NCBI RefSeq assembly: GCF_024363565.1 | Contig: NZ_JAJEKE010000008.1 | Coordinates: 62,001-126,000 of the forward strand | Length of the DNA: 64,000 nt | Direction of reading: 5' to 3' | Origin: Lutispora saccharofermentans | Lineage (GTDB): Bacteria > Bacillota > Clostridia > Lutisporales > Lutisporaceae | Shown: piece by piece, positions 7,480-16,523 of the stretch | How positions within the stretch are numbered: position 1 is the first letter of the stretch | Layout of the letters: the number at the start of each line of letters is the position of its first letter | Translations under genes and position numbers: made by a program | Notes under the pieces: model-generated | The model's input: only the letters and a program-made list of their open reading frames with translations | The model's database searches: none | Told to the model about the DNA's origin: nothing

Positions 7480-8940
7480 CTATTGCTCATTTTTCAGCTT
7501 CTCTATCCCGATCTCAATTCTTCTGATGGTTTCATCTTTGCCCAATATATCAGCTATTTCATAGGCCCCTCCGGGAGTGAAGGACTTGCCGGATACGGCT
7601 GTTCTTATAGGCCAGAGCACCTGACCGTTTTTTACGCCCAATTCTTCTATAAGCTTGGTTATGCTGTCTCTGATATTATCCAGATTCCAGACCTCCAAAG
7701 CCTTGAGCACAGGGAGCGCTTTTTCTAGGTTTGCTATAGAAATAGCATAATCGGTTTTCATTTTCTTGTGGACATACATTTCTATAGAATACTCCGGCAG
7801 CTCGTCAAAGAAATCAAGCTGAGAGGGTATATCCGTCATGATCTCAGTACGGGTATGGAGCAGCTCGCTTATTTTTTTATAGTCATATTCCTTCTTCAGG
7901 GTCTCCTTATAATAAGGCATTGCCATCTCATGGAATTCATCCAAAGAAAGCTTCCTTATATATTCGCCGTTCATCCATTTTAGCTTTTCCATATCAAACA
8001 TGGCAGGAGCCTTGTTGATCTTTCTGTAGTCAAATATCTCTATAAGTTCCTTTAAGGAGAATATTTCCTGGTCTGTCCCGGGATTCCAGCCCAACAGAGC
8101 TATATAGTTCATAACCGCTTCCTTTAAAAATCCTTTTTCCAGCAAGTCCTCAAAGGATGCATCGCCTTTTCTCTTGCTCAGCTTGTTATGAGCATCCCTC
8201 ATTATGGGCGGGCAATGCACATACACAGGTATGTTCCAGCCAAAGGCTTCATACAGCCTGTTGTATTTAGGCGAGGATGATAGGTACTCGCTGCCTCTCA
8301 CCACGTGAGTTATGCCCATCAGATGATCATCCACCACATTTGCAAAGTTATAGGTGGGCATTCCATCGGATTTCAACAGTATCATATCATCCAGCTCCGC
8401 ATTATCCACGGATATGGAGCCGTATATGTCGTCATCAAAGGTAGTGACTCCGGTCTTTGGATTGTTTTGCCTTATTACATAAGGCTCTCCATTGGAGAGT
8501 TTTTCTTTTATCTCTTCCGTTGAAAGGCCAAGGCAGTGCTTATCATACTTATAGGGAGTTTTTAAAGCTTCTGCCTGACTTCTTAAAGCTTCTAATCTTT
8601 CTTCGGTGCAGAAGCAATAGTAGGCTTCGCCCTTTTCAACTAATTTTTCTGCATACTCTTTGTATAAGGGTTTTCTTTCGCTTTGCACATAAGGGCCTAC
8701 AGGTCCCCCTATATCAGGGCCTTCATCATGTATGAGGCCCGAAAGCCTTAAGGCATTATATATAACGTCTACTGCACCTTCTACATATCTTCCCTGGTCC
8801 GTATCCTCTATTCTGAGTATAAAATCTCCGCCATCATGCTTTGCTATCAAATATGCATAAAGAGCAGTTCTCAGATTGCCCACATGCATATAGCCTGTAG
8901 GGCTTGGTGCATATCTTGTTCTCACTCTATCATGGTTCAT
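7480..8940 (-). CDS. gltX: Glutamyl-tRNA synthetase
   Basis: Class I aminoacyl-tRNA synthetase of 486 residues that charges tRNA-Glu (in Clostridia often also tRNA-Gln for transamidation). Visible: [19 protein letters not shown] with the HIGH-type motif HVGN at residues 19-22; ILRIEDTD at 41-48; the KMSKS-type KLSKRKGD at 253-260; then the helical anticodon-binding half. The length matches bacterial GluRS. It lies 23 bases after pepD and is probably co-transcribed from the promoter at 10456-10484. Confidence 0.97.
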   Translation of the reverse strand: MNHDRVRTRYAPSPTGYMHVGNLRTALYAYLIAKHDGGDFILRIEDTDQGRYVEGAVDVIYNALRLSGLIHDEGPDIGGPVGPYVQSERKPLYKEYAEKLVEKGEAYYCFCTEERLEALRSQAEALKTPYKYDKHCLGLSTEEIKEKLSNGEPYVIRQNNPKTGVTTFDDDIYGSISVDNAELDDMILLKSDGMPTYNFANVVDDHLMGITHVVRGSEYLSSSPKYNRLYEAFGWNIPVYVHCPPIMRDAHNKLSKRKGDASFEDLLEKGFLKEAVMNYIALLGWNPGTDQEIFSLKELIEIFDYRKINKAPAMFDMEKLKWMNGEYIRKLSLDEFHEMAMPYYKETLKKEYDYKKISELLHTRTEIMTDIPSQLDFFDELPEYSIEMYVHKKMKTDYAISIANLEKALPVLKALEVWNLDNIRDSITKLIEELGVKNGQVLWPIRTAVSGKSFTPGGAYEIADILGKDETIRRIEIGIEKLKNEQ

Positions 8941-8963
8941 TGTATCACTCCTTAATTTAACGC

Positions 8964-10403
8964 TTAACTATCTAAGGCTTCTAAAACTGCTGCCAGATAT
9001 TCATAGGTTCTTTTTATTGACGATATGGATACATGCTCGTTGGGAGTGTGGACATCATACATATCGGGGCCAAAGGATATCATATCAAGGCCTTTCATTT
9101 TCTCTCCAAACAGCCCGCATTCCACGCCGGCATGGATAGCCACTATTTCAGCTTCTTTGCCGTATTTTTCCCTATATATTTTTTGAAATACCTCTCTTAT
9201 CCTGGAGTTTGGATTATATTCCCACGCCGGATATTCTCCATGGGCGTTAAAATCTGCTCCTGCAAGCTTCGCGGCTGCATAAGCCTGCTCCTTTATATAT
9301 TCCTTGAGACTGCCGACAGAGCTTCTTATTGAAGCATCAAAGACTATGCCTTCATCGGTTGTGGCAACCACTCCTAAATTGCTGGAGCTTTCAACCAGGC
9401 CTTTTATAGAACCGCTCATGGTTTGAATCCCGTTGGGTATTGTCATCATGAGGCTTATAGCTTTTTCGGTGCAATCTGTGCTCAATGCTCTGCCATTGCT
9501 GTCGGCTTTGGTTAAGGCTAAGGTTACCTCAGGATCTGTAAACCTCGATTCATTTTTGAGAGCATTATTCCATTCCTTTATTATTCCCAGAAGGGCTTCG
9601 AATTTGTCAGCTTTTGCAAAAATTACGGCATCGGCTTCTCTGGGTATGGCGTTTGTCTTGGAACCGCCGCTTAGATGAGACAGCTGGAAGGGAATTTCTT
9701 TGTATATGCCGTTTAAAACCCTTCCTAAAAGCTTATTGGAGTTACCCCTGCCCTTATCTATCTCCATGCCTGAATGACCGCCTTTGAGGCCTCTGATGGC
9801 TACCGTGTAAGCCTCCTGGCCATTTTCCGGTTCTTGCCAATCCGCCTTGAGAGTTGTAGTGGTCCTGGAGCCTCCTGCGCAGCTTACAAGTAGAGTTCCC
9901 TCTTCTTCTGAATCCATATTGATCAGAATTCTTCCTGATATGTTTTCCGGATTGAGGGCATTAGCTCCTGTCATGCCTGATTCCTCATCGACAGTTAGCA
10001 GGACCTCCAAGCTTGGATGCTTTACGTCATCGGAAGTTAGTATAGCCATTGCAAGAGCTATGGCTATGCCGTTATCTGCGCCCAAAGTCGTGTTGTCTGC
10101 ATAAATCATATCATCTATGTATCTTAATGTGATAGGATCTTTTGTGAAATCATGAACCTTGTCTTTGTTCTTTTCGCATACCATATCCATATGACCCTGC
10201 AGTATAACTCCCGGCGCATTTTCATAGCCCGAAGAAGCAGGTTTCTTTATTATAACATTAAGAACTTCATCTTGTATGACTTCAAGATTATTTTCCCTGG
10301 CAAACATCACCAAAAAATCGCTTATAGCCTTTTCATTTCCAGAACCTCTTGGAATTTTAGATATTTCTTCAAAATACTTAAATATCTTATCCACGATCAT
10401 CAT
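8964..10403 (-). CDS. pepD: Aminoacyl-histidine dipeptidase (PepD, M20 family)
   Basis: Cytosolic zinc dipeptidase of 479 residues, a full-length PepD that releases Xaa-His and related dipeptides. Visible: [12 protein letters not shown] (zinc His and Asp), [17 protein letters not shown] (bridging Asp), [13 protein letters not shown] (catalytic Glu pair), a dimerisation/lid insert, and [16 protein letters not shown] (C-terminal His). GAGGAAGG lies directly before the ATGATG, so the second ATG or the GTG at 10394 may be the real start. It is the first gene of a two-gene unit with gltX. Confidence 0.93.
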   Translation of the reverse strand: MMIVDKIFKYFEEISKIPRGSGNEKAISDFLVMFARENNLEVIQDEVLNVIIKKPASSGYENAPGVILQGHMDMVCEKNKDKVHDFTKDPITLRYIDDMIYADNTTLGADNGIAIALAMAILTSDDVKHPSLEVLLTVDEESGMTGANALNPENISGRILINMDSEEEGTLLVSCAGGSRTTTTLKADWQEPENGQEAYTVAIRGLKGGHSGMEIDKGRGNSNKLLGRVLNGIYKEIPFQLSHLSGGSKTNAIPREADAVIFAKADKFEALLGIIKEWNNALKNESRFTDPEVTLALTKADSNGRALSTDCTEKAISLMMTIPNGIQTMSGSIKGLVESSSNLGVVATTDEGIVFDASIRSSVGSLKEYIKEQAYAAAKLAGADFNAHGEYPAWEYNPNSRIREVFQKIYREKYGKEAEIVAIHAGVECGLFGEKMKGLDMISFGPDMYDVHTPNEHVSISSIKRTYEYLAAVLEALDS

Positions 10404-10455
10404 CCCTTCCTCAATAAATTGAATTCCTATTTATATAATTAGAACGCTTGTTATA

Positions 10456-10484
10456 ATTATATAAATATAGAAGGAATAATTCAA
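10456..10484 (-). promoter_or_regulatory. Sigma-A type promoter for pepD-gltX
   Basis: On the - strand TTGAAT (10484-10479), a 17-base spacer and a perfect TATAAT (10461-10456) stand about 50 bases before pepD. Confidence 0.7.
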
Positions 10485-10646
10485 CAGTGGAAAATGTTGC
10501 ATCAAATCCGGCCCTTATTACGTCTAAAATTTAGCATACAAAAATGATATGATTTTCGTTATTCTGAAAGAATACAAATGCAAATATTTAAACATTGGCA
10601 ATTGGAAGCGGCCGGCATAAAGGATTAATTTAGGGAGGTGGCATAA

Positions 10647-11045
10647 TTGAATAATAAAAGAAGCCTTATTGCATTGTTCATAGCATTTTCATTTGTTGTG
10701 GTATTATCAAATATGATCACGGCAAAATATATAGAGGATAAGGTGAACAATAAGATAAGAGCGGAAATTGAAAGCCTGAGCTATCAGGTAATGCAGGTTC
10801 GGCATAGTACTGATGCTGTTTACAGCAACACAAAGCCGGAGGAGAGATGGAATGACGTGATGGCTCCCACAGAGCTGGCAAAGTATTTGGATATAAAATT
10901 GGATCAGGTATATAATATTATTGATGACAAGGAGTCTGAGATACCCTATGTGTTTATTGAGGGAGCCTACAGATTCAACAAAGATGCCATAGATAAGTGG
11001 CTGGCATCCCGAAAGGTCATTGTTGGCGAAAGTATAGTATACTAG
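10647..11045 (+). CDS. Membrane-anchored protein with excisionase-like HTH_17 domain
   Basis: 132 residues. Residues 6-24 form one hydrophobic segment (LIALFIAFSFVVVLSNMI). A short polar, helix-prone stretch follows. Residues about 72-124 (APTELAKYLDIKLDQVYNII to YRFNKDAIDKWLASR) match the HTH_17/excisionase family, in which a helix-turn-helix is followed by a wing with the R-F-x-x-x-x-I-x-x-W ending. The domain would face the cytoplasm if the N terminus is outside. It starts with TTG after AGGGAGGTGG. The neighbour, 11 bases downstream, is a three-segment membrane protein. No integrase is nearby, so a phage role is unlikely. Confidence 0.7.
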   Translation: MNNKRSLIALFIAFSFVVVLSNMITAKYIEDKVNNKIRAEIESLSYQVMQVRHSTDAVYSNTKPEERWNDVMAPTELAKYLDIKLDQVYNIIDDKESEIPYVFIEGAYRFNKDAIDKWLASRKVIVGESIVY

Positions 11046-11056
11046 AGGTTGTTCAT

Positions 11057-11335
11057 ATGAATAAATTAATTTTTGTAATATTGATTGTTTCAGGTATCGC
11101 TGCATCAATAACTTATGCGGTTGGCAGGCTGTTCAAAAATACAAGGATTGCAAAATATATTCCCGGAGCCTTGATACTTTTACTTTCCTTATATTATTAT
11201 TATATGTCCCGCCAGCCATCTATAGGCTTTGAGGACCTAGCTCAGTTTATTTCAGCGATCCTTCTGTTTGCCGGTGGGGTAGGCGGTATAGCCACAGCAT
11301 TTGCGATGGATTATGCTAAATCAAAAAAAAAATAA
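11057..11335 (+). CDS. Small three-segment membrane protein, function unknown
   Basis: 92 residues with hydrophobic segments at about 3-22, 35-51 and 60-82. The last contains FISAILLFAGGVGGIATAFAM, and the protein ends in a basic tail (YAKSKKK). I do not recognise a family. AGAGGTTG lies before the ATG at 11057; the frame is open further upstream but that part overlaps the preceding gene. The 11-base gap after the HTH_17 membrane protein suggests a two-gene operon. Confidence 0.65.
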   Translation: MNKLIFVILIVSGIAASITYAVGRLFKNTRIAKYIPGALILLLSLYYYYMSRQPSIGFEDLAQFISAILLFAGGVGGIATAFAMDYAKSKKK

Positions 11336-11344
11336 GTGAGCAAG

Positions 11345-11373
11345 TTGACAATTTATGATTAGATTCATATAAT
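11345..11373 (+). promoter_or_regulatory. Consensus sigma-A promoter of the M-box/mgtE transcript
   Basis: A perfect TTGACA (11345-11350), a 17-base spacer and a perfect TATAAT (11368-11373). The start of transcription should be at about 11380, at the first bases of the riboswitch. Confidence 0.9.
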
Positions 11374-11375
11374 AA

Positions 11376-11540
11376 AAGCACAGCCCGTTATGTGAGGCTA
11401 CCTTGCAAATACATGCTGCTGCCGCTAAACATCGAGAGATGCCACGACGGTTAACAGGTTTTATCGGATTAAGGTTTAACCTAATGCAGCTGGGATATAC
11501 CCTATGTTGCAGGGAGCTAAAACTATACGAGAGGGGATAG
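11376..11540 (+). promoter_or_regulatory. M-box (ykoK leader) Mg2+ riboswitch
   Basis: The region shows the conserved M-box blocks in order: GTTATGTGAGGCTACC, ATGCTGCTGCCG, AAACATCGAGAGATGCCA, GGTTAACAGG, ATCGGATTAAGGTTT and GGGAGCTAAAACTATACGAG. The M-box folds around several Mg2+ ions when the metal is plentiful and then favours termination of Mg transporter genes. The downstream terminator and mgtE fit this. Confidence 0.93.
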
Positions 11541-11554
11541 TGAATATGGCGTTT

Positions 11555-11592
11555 ATTCCCTTTGCTTTCGGGCAAAGGGAATATTTATTTTT
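11555..11592 (+). terminator. Riboswitch-controlled intrinsic terminator
   Basis: An 11-bp stem (11555-11565 with 11572-11582) is followed by ATTTATTTTT. It lies directly after the M-box and 130 bases before mgtE, as expected for the Mg2+-dependent expression platform. Confidence 0.85.
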
Positions 11593-11617
11593 AAGCTGAT
11601 TTTTGGAGGTGGTAGAT

Positions 11618-11782
11618 ATGGATTCTGGCCCTTTACCTAATAGTTGCCGGGGAAAATCACATAATAATATAGGAACCATAGCTGCCATCTTTTGGCCTTC
11701 GGTTCCTCGAAGGAGGTTTAAAAATGAACGAAATCATTATGAAGCTAATCGAGGAGAACAGATACAAGGATGTCAGAAATGA
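11618..11782 (+). CDS. Upstream 54-codon reading frame overlapping the mgtE start
   Basis: The ATG has a strong GGAGGT at 11605-11610 (spacing 7). The frame starts MDSGPLPNSC, continues through PSVPRRRFK, and ends inside mgtE at 11782, one frame off. It lies after the M-box terminator, so it is made only when the riboswitch reads through. The early acidic residue and Pro codons recall Mg2+-sensing leader peptides such as Salmonella MgtL, but the likeness is loose. It may be regulatory rather than a functional protein. Confidence 0.4.
   Translation: MDSGPLPNSCRGKSHNNIGTIAAIFWPSVPRRRFKNERNHYEANRGEQIQGCQK
11671..11713 (+). promoter_or_regulatory. Two mutually exclusive hairpins before the mgtE ribosome binding site
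   Basis: AGGAACC (11671-11677) can pair with GGTTCCT (11701-11707), with an inner GCCA/TGGC pair. Alternatively CCTTCG (11696-11701) pairs with CGAAGG (11708-11713), which covers the first half of the mgtE Shine-Dalgarno GAAGGAGG. The two share bases 11701-11707 and cannot coexist. Confidence 0.45.
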
Positions 11783-13058
11783 AATTACCGAGATGAACAT
11801 CGTAGATATCGCTCATCTTCTGATGGAATTGGATAAGAAAAGACTTTTAATACTTTTTCGCATACTTCCAAAGGAAATTGCAGCAGGAGTTTTTTCTTAT
11901 ATATCCTTGGAGCTGCAGCAATATATCATCGAGTCCATAACAGACCGGGAAATAAATAATATAGTCAGTGAGCTGTTTTTGGATGACGCCGTAGACTTTC
12001 TGGAGGAAATGCCTTCTAATGTAGTAAAAAAGGTGCTGAGAAATACGGATGAGGAGACCAGGAAGCTCATAAACCAATTTCTCAATTATCCCGATTATTC
12101 TGCAGGAAGCGTAATGACCATAGAATTTGTAGACTTGAAAAAGCAAATGACAGTAAAAGAGGCATTGAATCATATCAGAGCCACAGGCATAGATAAAGAA
12201 ACCATAAATACCTGTTATGTTATCGATAAAGGCAGAAAACTGGAAGGGGTTCTATCGATAAGAAAACTGATATTGGCTGATGAAGATACCATAATTGACA
12301 ACATCATGGATGTAGATGTGATATATGCTAATACCCTGGATGATCAGGAGACCATCGCGTCCTTATTTAAAAAATACGACCTTACGGCACTTCCTGTGGT
12401 AGACAATGAGAACAGGCTTGTGGGCATCGTTACAATAGATGATATAATAGATATCATAGATCAGGAAAATACTGAAGACCTTCACAAGATGGCGGCGATG
12501 GAGCCCTTGGAAGAAGATTATTTGAAGACCAGCGCCTTTGTGCTGGCAAAGCATAGGATAGTATGGCTTCTGATACTTATGATTTCAGCTACCTTCACAG
12601 GAAATATAATCAAAAGATATGAAGAATTGCTGCAATCCATGGTAGTGCTGGCTGCTTTTATTCCCATGATCATGGACACGGGAGGAAATGCAGGCTCTCA
12701 ATCTTCAACATTGATAATAAGAGGTATGGCATTGGGAGAAATACGCACTTCCGATGTTTTAAAGGTGTTCTTTAAAGAGCTTAAGGTTAGTCTCATAGCA
12801 GGAATAACCTTAGCATTGGTCAATTTCGCAAGGCTTGTTTTTTTTGAACGCATAGATATTGCCATTTCTGCTATGGTGTGCTCCAGCTTGCTTCTTACAG
12901 TAATACTTGCAAAGATGGTAGGGAGCATATTGCCTATAGCGGCAAAGAAGATACGCTTAGACCCGGCCATTATGGCAGGGCCGCTGATAACCACTATTGT
13001 TGATGCGGTGGCACTCAGCATATATTTTGGAATTGCATCAAAGTTTTTAAATATATAA
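11724..13058 (+). CDS. mgtE: Magnesium transporter MgtE
   Basis: Mg2+ channel/transporter of 444 residues. The N-terminal helical MgtE_N domain spans about residues 10-130. A pair of CBS domains follows at 135-255 (YPDYSAGSVMTIEF, LPVVDNENRLVGIVTIDDI), which sense cytosolic Mg2+. The C-terminal part has five membrane segments, including the pore signature PMIMDTGGNAGSQSSTLIIRG-like stretch at about residues 313-332. Length and order match the family. GAAGGAGG precedes the ATG. Expression should be controlled by the M-box and perhaps by the uORF and hairpins in between. A terminator overlaps the stop. Confidence 0.96.
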   Translation: MNEIIMKLIEENRYKDVRNEITEMNIVDIAHLLMELDKKRLLILFRILPKEIAAGVFSYISLELQQYIIESITDREINNIVSELFLDDAVDFLEEMPSNVVKKVLRNTDEETRKLINQFLNYPDYSAGSVMTIEFVDLKKQMTVKEALNHIRATGIDKETINTCYVIDKGRKLEGVLSIRKLILADEDTIIDNIMDVDVIYANTLDDQETIASLFKKYDLTALPVVDNENRLVGIVTIDDIIDIIDQENTEDLHKMAAMEPLEEDYLKTSAFVLAKHRIVWLLILMISATFTGNIIKRYEELLQSMVVLAAFIPMIMDTGGNAGSQSSTLIIRGMALGEIRTSDVLKVFFKELKVSLIAGITLALVNFARLVFFERIDIAISAMVCSSLLLTVILAKMVGSILPIAAKKIRLDPAIMAGPLITTIVDAVALSIYFGIASKFLNI

Positions 13059-13077
13059 GCGGCGTGAGCCGCTTTTC
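13057..13077 (+). terminator. Intrinsic terminator after mgtE
   Basis: A 7-bp stem AAGCGGC/GCCGCTT with a GTGA loop, followed by TTTT. The same stem sequence recurs after the secreted-protein gene at 26222. Confidence 0.75.
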
Positions 13078-13101
13078 TTATTGTAATAGATTCTTAATAT
13101 A

Positions 13102-13126
13102 ATTAACCCATGGTTAATGTTATAAT
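13102..13126 (+). promoter_or_regulatory. Palindromic operator candidate overlapping a -10 box
   Basis: ATTAACC (13102-13108) and GGTTAAT (13112-13118) form a perfect inverted repeat with a 3-base centre, 3 bases before a perfect TATAAT (13121-13126). No good -35 box is seen. This is the position of a repressor or activator site for the transglutaminase gene at 13161. Confidence 0.5.
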
Positions 13127-13160
13127 TTAGGTAATCGCATCCTATAGCGGAGGTTGAAAA

Positions 13161-14738
13161 ATGAAATATTATAGAAAAACTATTTCTTTTATCATAATAT
13201 TGATTTTGCTGTTTTCTATCGTACAAGGTGAATCTTACGATACTATAGAAGAGAGGAAATACCTTATCAGAAACAGCTATGAAATAATAAATGACGGTTC
13301 GAACGCCGTATATAATCTTGATATTAAGGTTCTTGCAGGCTCGGATTCAAATTCGCCTTATCAGAAGAGCCTCGGCCTTAGCATTTACCCTTTGCCGGCT
13401 AATTTCTATACAGACGAATGGAGAAATACTTATGGTGTTATAAATGTTAAAACCTTGATGCCCGGAGAAAAAGTTGATGTAGTGATTGAAAAAACTATTC
13501 TAAATAGCGGGATAGCTTATGAGGAGAGCATTTATAAAATAAATGCAGACTATAGGGAATTTTTTAAAAATCCGCTAAATTTAAAGTATATAAAGCCGGG
13601 AGAAAAGATTGAAAGCGATAACCCGCAAATTATGGCAAAGGCATCTGAACTCGCCAAAACAGGGACAACGGTGGAGAAGGCAAAGAAGATATATGATTTT
13701 GTAAATCTACATATAAAATATGATACCAATCCAGTATATGCCAACAAAGGAGCTTTAAGCGGCCTCATAAATGGCAGGGGAGTTTGCGATGAATATGCTT
13801 CCTTGTTTACTGCTCTGTGCAGGGCGGCAGGGATACCCTCAAGGGTGGTGGCAGGCTATTGGATAGAAGAGGATATGAGGGATAATGAATGGACGGATGT
13901 GGTTTCGGAAAGACATGCCTGGAGTGAATTTTACCTTCCCGGAGAAGGCTGGATTCCTGCAGAGCCTACTTTCATGTACATCTATAATGGGAAGCAGGTG
14001 CCTAATGAATATTATTTTGCCAATATAAGGAGCGGAGACAGGCATTTCATAAATAATTATGTCAGCAGCCCTATAAAAAGCGATATAGATGTTCAATATT
14101 CCTATTATGATTCCAGGGGCACCAGCCTTAAGCTCATATCTGGGGAAGAAAGCATAAAGCTTTTGCCGGAAGGCGACAGCAGCGTATCGAGAATGCCCCT
14201 TTCGGATATAGGAAGCAATTGGGCTGCATTCTACATCCAAAAACTCTATGAGGCAGGCATAATATTTCCTAGAGAAGGCAATATGTATAAGCCCGGTGAA
14301 AATATAACAAGGGCTGAGTTTGCAGCTTATCTTGCCAACGCCATAGGCTTGCAGAAGGCAGAAGGCAGCGGGAGATACAAAGATGTGCCCTATGGAAATT
14401 CATATGCAGGCTATATTGAAGCAGCATCTATGGCAGGGCTGATACAGGGCTATAACGGATACTATTATCCTGAAAATAATATAACAAGGCAGGATGCGGC
14501 AGTCATAATGCTGAGAGCTTTGAAGCTTTTAAACAAGAATAGAGAAGCCTATTTTATGCCGTATTTTAACGATAGAAAAGCTATAGCTGATTATGCGGCA
14601 GATGCGGTAAAGGTTATGTATGATTTGAATATAATGAGAGGGAAGCCCAATAACCTGTTTGCGCCAAAGGATTTTACCACCAGAGCGGAAGCTGCTAAAA
14701 TGATCTGGACCCTCATGGAAGAGATTAAGAGGCCTTAA
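13161..14738 (+). CDS. SLH-anchored transglutaminase-like cell-surface protein
   Basis: Exported protein of 525 residues. It has a signal peptide (residues 1-24, YRKTISFIIILILLFSIV then QGES). A transglutaminase/cysteine-protease core follows, with GRGVCDEYASLFTALC (nucleophile Cys at 209), SERHAWSEFYLPGEGW (His 252) and the acidic third residue in PAEPT (Glu 268, where Asp is usual). Three S-layer-homology repeats close it at about 352-397, 403-450 and 464-516 (ITRAEFAAYLANAIGL, ITRQDAAVIMLRAL, TTRAEAAKMIWTLME). The SLH repeats should bind pyruvylated wall polymer. Its substrate (peptide or wall crosslink) is unknown. A palindromic operator lies 40 bases upstream. Confidence 0.88.
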   Translation: MKYYRKTISFIIILILLFSIVQGESYDTIEERKYLIRNSYEIINDGSNAVYNLDIKVLAGSDSNSPYQKSLGLSIYPLPANFYTDEWRNTYGVINVKTLMPGEKVDVVIEKTILNSGIAYEESIYKINADYREFFKNPLNLKYIKPGEKIESDNPQIMAKASELAKTGTTVEKAKKIYDFVNLHIKYDTNPVYANKGALSGLINGRGVCDEYASLFTALCRAAGIPSRVVAGYWIEEDMRDNEWTDVVSERHAWSEFYLPGEGWIPAEPTFMYIYNGKQVPNEYYFANIRSGDRHFINNYVSSPIKSDIDVQYSYYDSRGTSLKLISGEESIKLLPEGDSSVSRMPLSDIGSNWAAFYIQKLYEAGIIFPREGNMYKPGENITRAEFAAYLANAIGLQKAEGSGRYKDVPYGNSYAGYIEAASMAGLIQGYNGYYYPENNITRQDAAVIMLRALKLLNKNREAYFMPYFNDRKAIADYAADAVKVMYDLNIMRGKPNNLFAPKDFTTRAEAAKMIWTLMEEIKRP

Positions 14739-14740
14739 TA

Positions 14741-14774
14741 GTTCTGAGCTCAGGATTTAAAGCTCAGAACTCAG
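14741..14774. repeat. Short dispersed repeat with a 10-bp hairpin
   Basis: GTTCTGAGCT and AGCTCAGAAC (14741-14750, 14761-14770) form a perfect hairpin between two converging genes. Bases 14748-14774 match 39223-39249 at 25 of 27 positions by eye, so this is a repeated sequence and not just a terminator. Confidence 0.6.
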
Positions 14775-14832
14775 GTCTGGTGCGCGGTTCTTAGGATCAA
14801 GAAGGGGGAAGCACAGATCTATCCGGCAAAAT

Positions 14833-16497
14833 TTAGGACCCGGTTATCATATTATTAATAGGCATTCCGGGAGGCACTATAGGATAGACTCCTGTTTCTT
14901 TATCAATCATGCATTCTATTATAGTGGCCTTTTTTGAGTCTATGGCTTTAAAAAGCGCTTCTCCAAGCTGTACCAGATTTTCAGCCTTTGCTCCGTTTAA
15001 CCTGTAAGCGGAGGCGAGCTTCATATAATCCACATCATCTGTGAGATCTGTTTGGGAGTACCGCTTTTCTTGAAATAAACCCTGCCATTGCCTTACCATG
15101 CCCAGGCTCCCGTTATTGAAAAGAAGAGTTATGATCGGCAGCTTATACTTTGATACGGTGGCCAGCTCATTGCAGTTCATTCTGAAGGAACCGTCCCCTG
15201 CTATATGGAGGACCTTCTTATCAGGATTTGCAATTTGGGCTCCGATTGAAGCGCCAAGCCCATAACCCATCGTGCCCAATCCTCCCGAGGTGAGAAATCT
15301 CCTGGGAGAGTCTACTTTGCAGTATTGAGCTGCCCACATCTGATGCTGTCCAACCTCTGTCACTATTATTGAATCTTTGCCAACTATTCCTTGAGCAAGC
15401 GCCAATATATTGGCCGGAGAGAAGGCATCAGGATGCCGCTTCCCTTTGGGGGCCAAGCTTCTTATGCTGCTCAGCCATTGACTTCTATCCTTTTCGCGAA
15501 CCTTATCGGCAAGAGCCCTCAGAGTATCCTTTACATTGCCCTCAAGAGGAAAATGAACTTCTTTATTCTTTCCTATTTCTGATCCGTCTATATCTATATG
15601 AATTATTCTTGCTCCGGGAGCAAACTTATCCTTAGTTCCTATCACTCTATCACTGAACCTGGCGCCTACAGCAATTATCAGATCACTCTCCGTAACCGCA
15701 AGGTTTGTCTCTTTATGGCCATGCATGCCTACAAGCCCAAGGGAGAGAGGGTGGTCCATAGGAAAGCATCCTAAGGACATAAGCGTATTGGCGACAGGAA
15801 TGGAAGCTTTTGTTGCCAGTTCCCAAAGCTCCGGCTCCGCACCGGCGTGAATTACCCCTCCTCCTGCATAGATCACGGGCTTTTCTGATGCATCGATTGC
15901 TTCCACAACTTCCCATAATAAACTATCATCAACGGGAGAAGATTTTTTTCTTTCCATAAGCCTGCTTGCCGAAATATATTCACCCTTTGCAGTAAAAATA
16001 TTTTTTGGTATGTCGATGAGCACCGGGCCTTTGCGCCCGCTCATGGCCGTACTGAAGGCTTCCCTTATTATGGACGGCAGGTACTCAACGCTTTTTACCA
16101 GGTAATTGTATTTTGTGATCGGGAATGTGACTGCGGTTATATCAATTTCCTGAAAAGAGTCTCTCCCAAGGAGGCTTTGAGGTACCTGCCCCGTAAACAC
16201 CACCAGGGGTACCGAATCCATATAGGCTGTTGCAATTCCGGTGACGGTATTGGTAGCACCGGGACCGGAGGTTGCAAAGCATACGCCTGCTTTGCCCGTT
16301 GATCTGGCGTAACCATCGGCGGCATGTATTGCTCCTTGTTCATGGCAGGTCAATACATGGAGAAAATCATGATGATAGTTGAACAAAGCGTCATAAAGAG
16401 GTATTACGGCACCTCCAGGGTAGCCGAATATGGTATCCACCCTCTGCTCCTTTAAGCAATTGAGGACTATTTCAGCACCAGTGTATTCCATGTCCAA
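14833..16497 (-). CDS. ilvB: Acetolactate synthase large subunit
   Basis: ThDP-dependent catalytic subunit of acetohydroxyacid synthase, 554 residues, making 2-acetolactate and 2-aceto-2-hydroxybutyrate for Val/Leu/Ile synthesis. Visible: the N-terminal ThDP domain GYPGGAVIPLYDAL and CHEQGAIHAADGYAR (catalytic Glu), the middle FAD-type domain, and the C-terminal ThDP motif HIAGDGSFRMNCNELATV then LLFNNGSLGMVRQWQGLF. It is last in the operon, 26 bases after ilvC, apart from its regulatory subunit, which is first. Confidence 0.96.
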   Translation of the reverse strand: MDMEYTGAEIVLNCLKEQRVDTIFGYPGGAVIPLYDALFNYHHDFLHVLTCHEQGAIHAADGYARSTGKAGVCFATSGPGATNTVTGIATAYMDSVPLVVFTGQVPQSLLGRDSFQEIDITAVTFPITKYNYLVKSVEYLPSIIREAFSTAMSGRKGPVLIDIPKNIFTAKGEYISASRLMERKKSSPVDDSLLWEVVEAIDASEKPVIYAGGGVIHAGAEPELWELATKASIPVANTLMSLGCFPMDHPLSLGLVGMHGHKETNLAVTESDLIIAVGARFSDRVIGTKDKFAPGARIIHIDIDGSEIGKNKEVHFPLEGNVKDTLRALADKVREKDRSQWLSSIRSLAPKGKRHPDAFSPANILALAQGIVGKDSIIVTEVGQHQMWAAQYCKVDSPRRFLTSGGLGTMGYGLGASIGAQIANPDKKVLHIAGDGSFRMNCNELATVSKYKLPIITLLFNNGSLGMVRQWQGLFQEKRYSQTDLTDDVDYMKLASAYRLNGAKAENLVQLGEALFKAIDSKKATIIECMIDKETGVYPIVPPGMPINNMITGS

Positions 16498-16523
16498 TCT
16501 CCTTTCTGTTAGCCGCTGCTCAC

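Noticed and set aside
10647..11045. Prophage excisionase
   Set aside because: It has an N-terminal membrane segment and no integrase, attachment site or phage gene is nearby.
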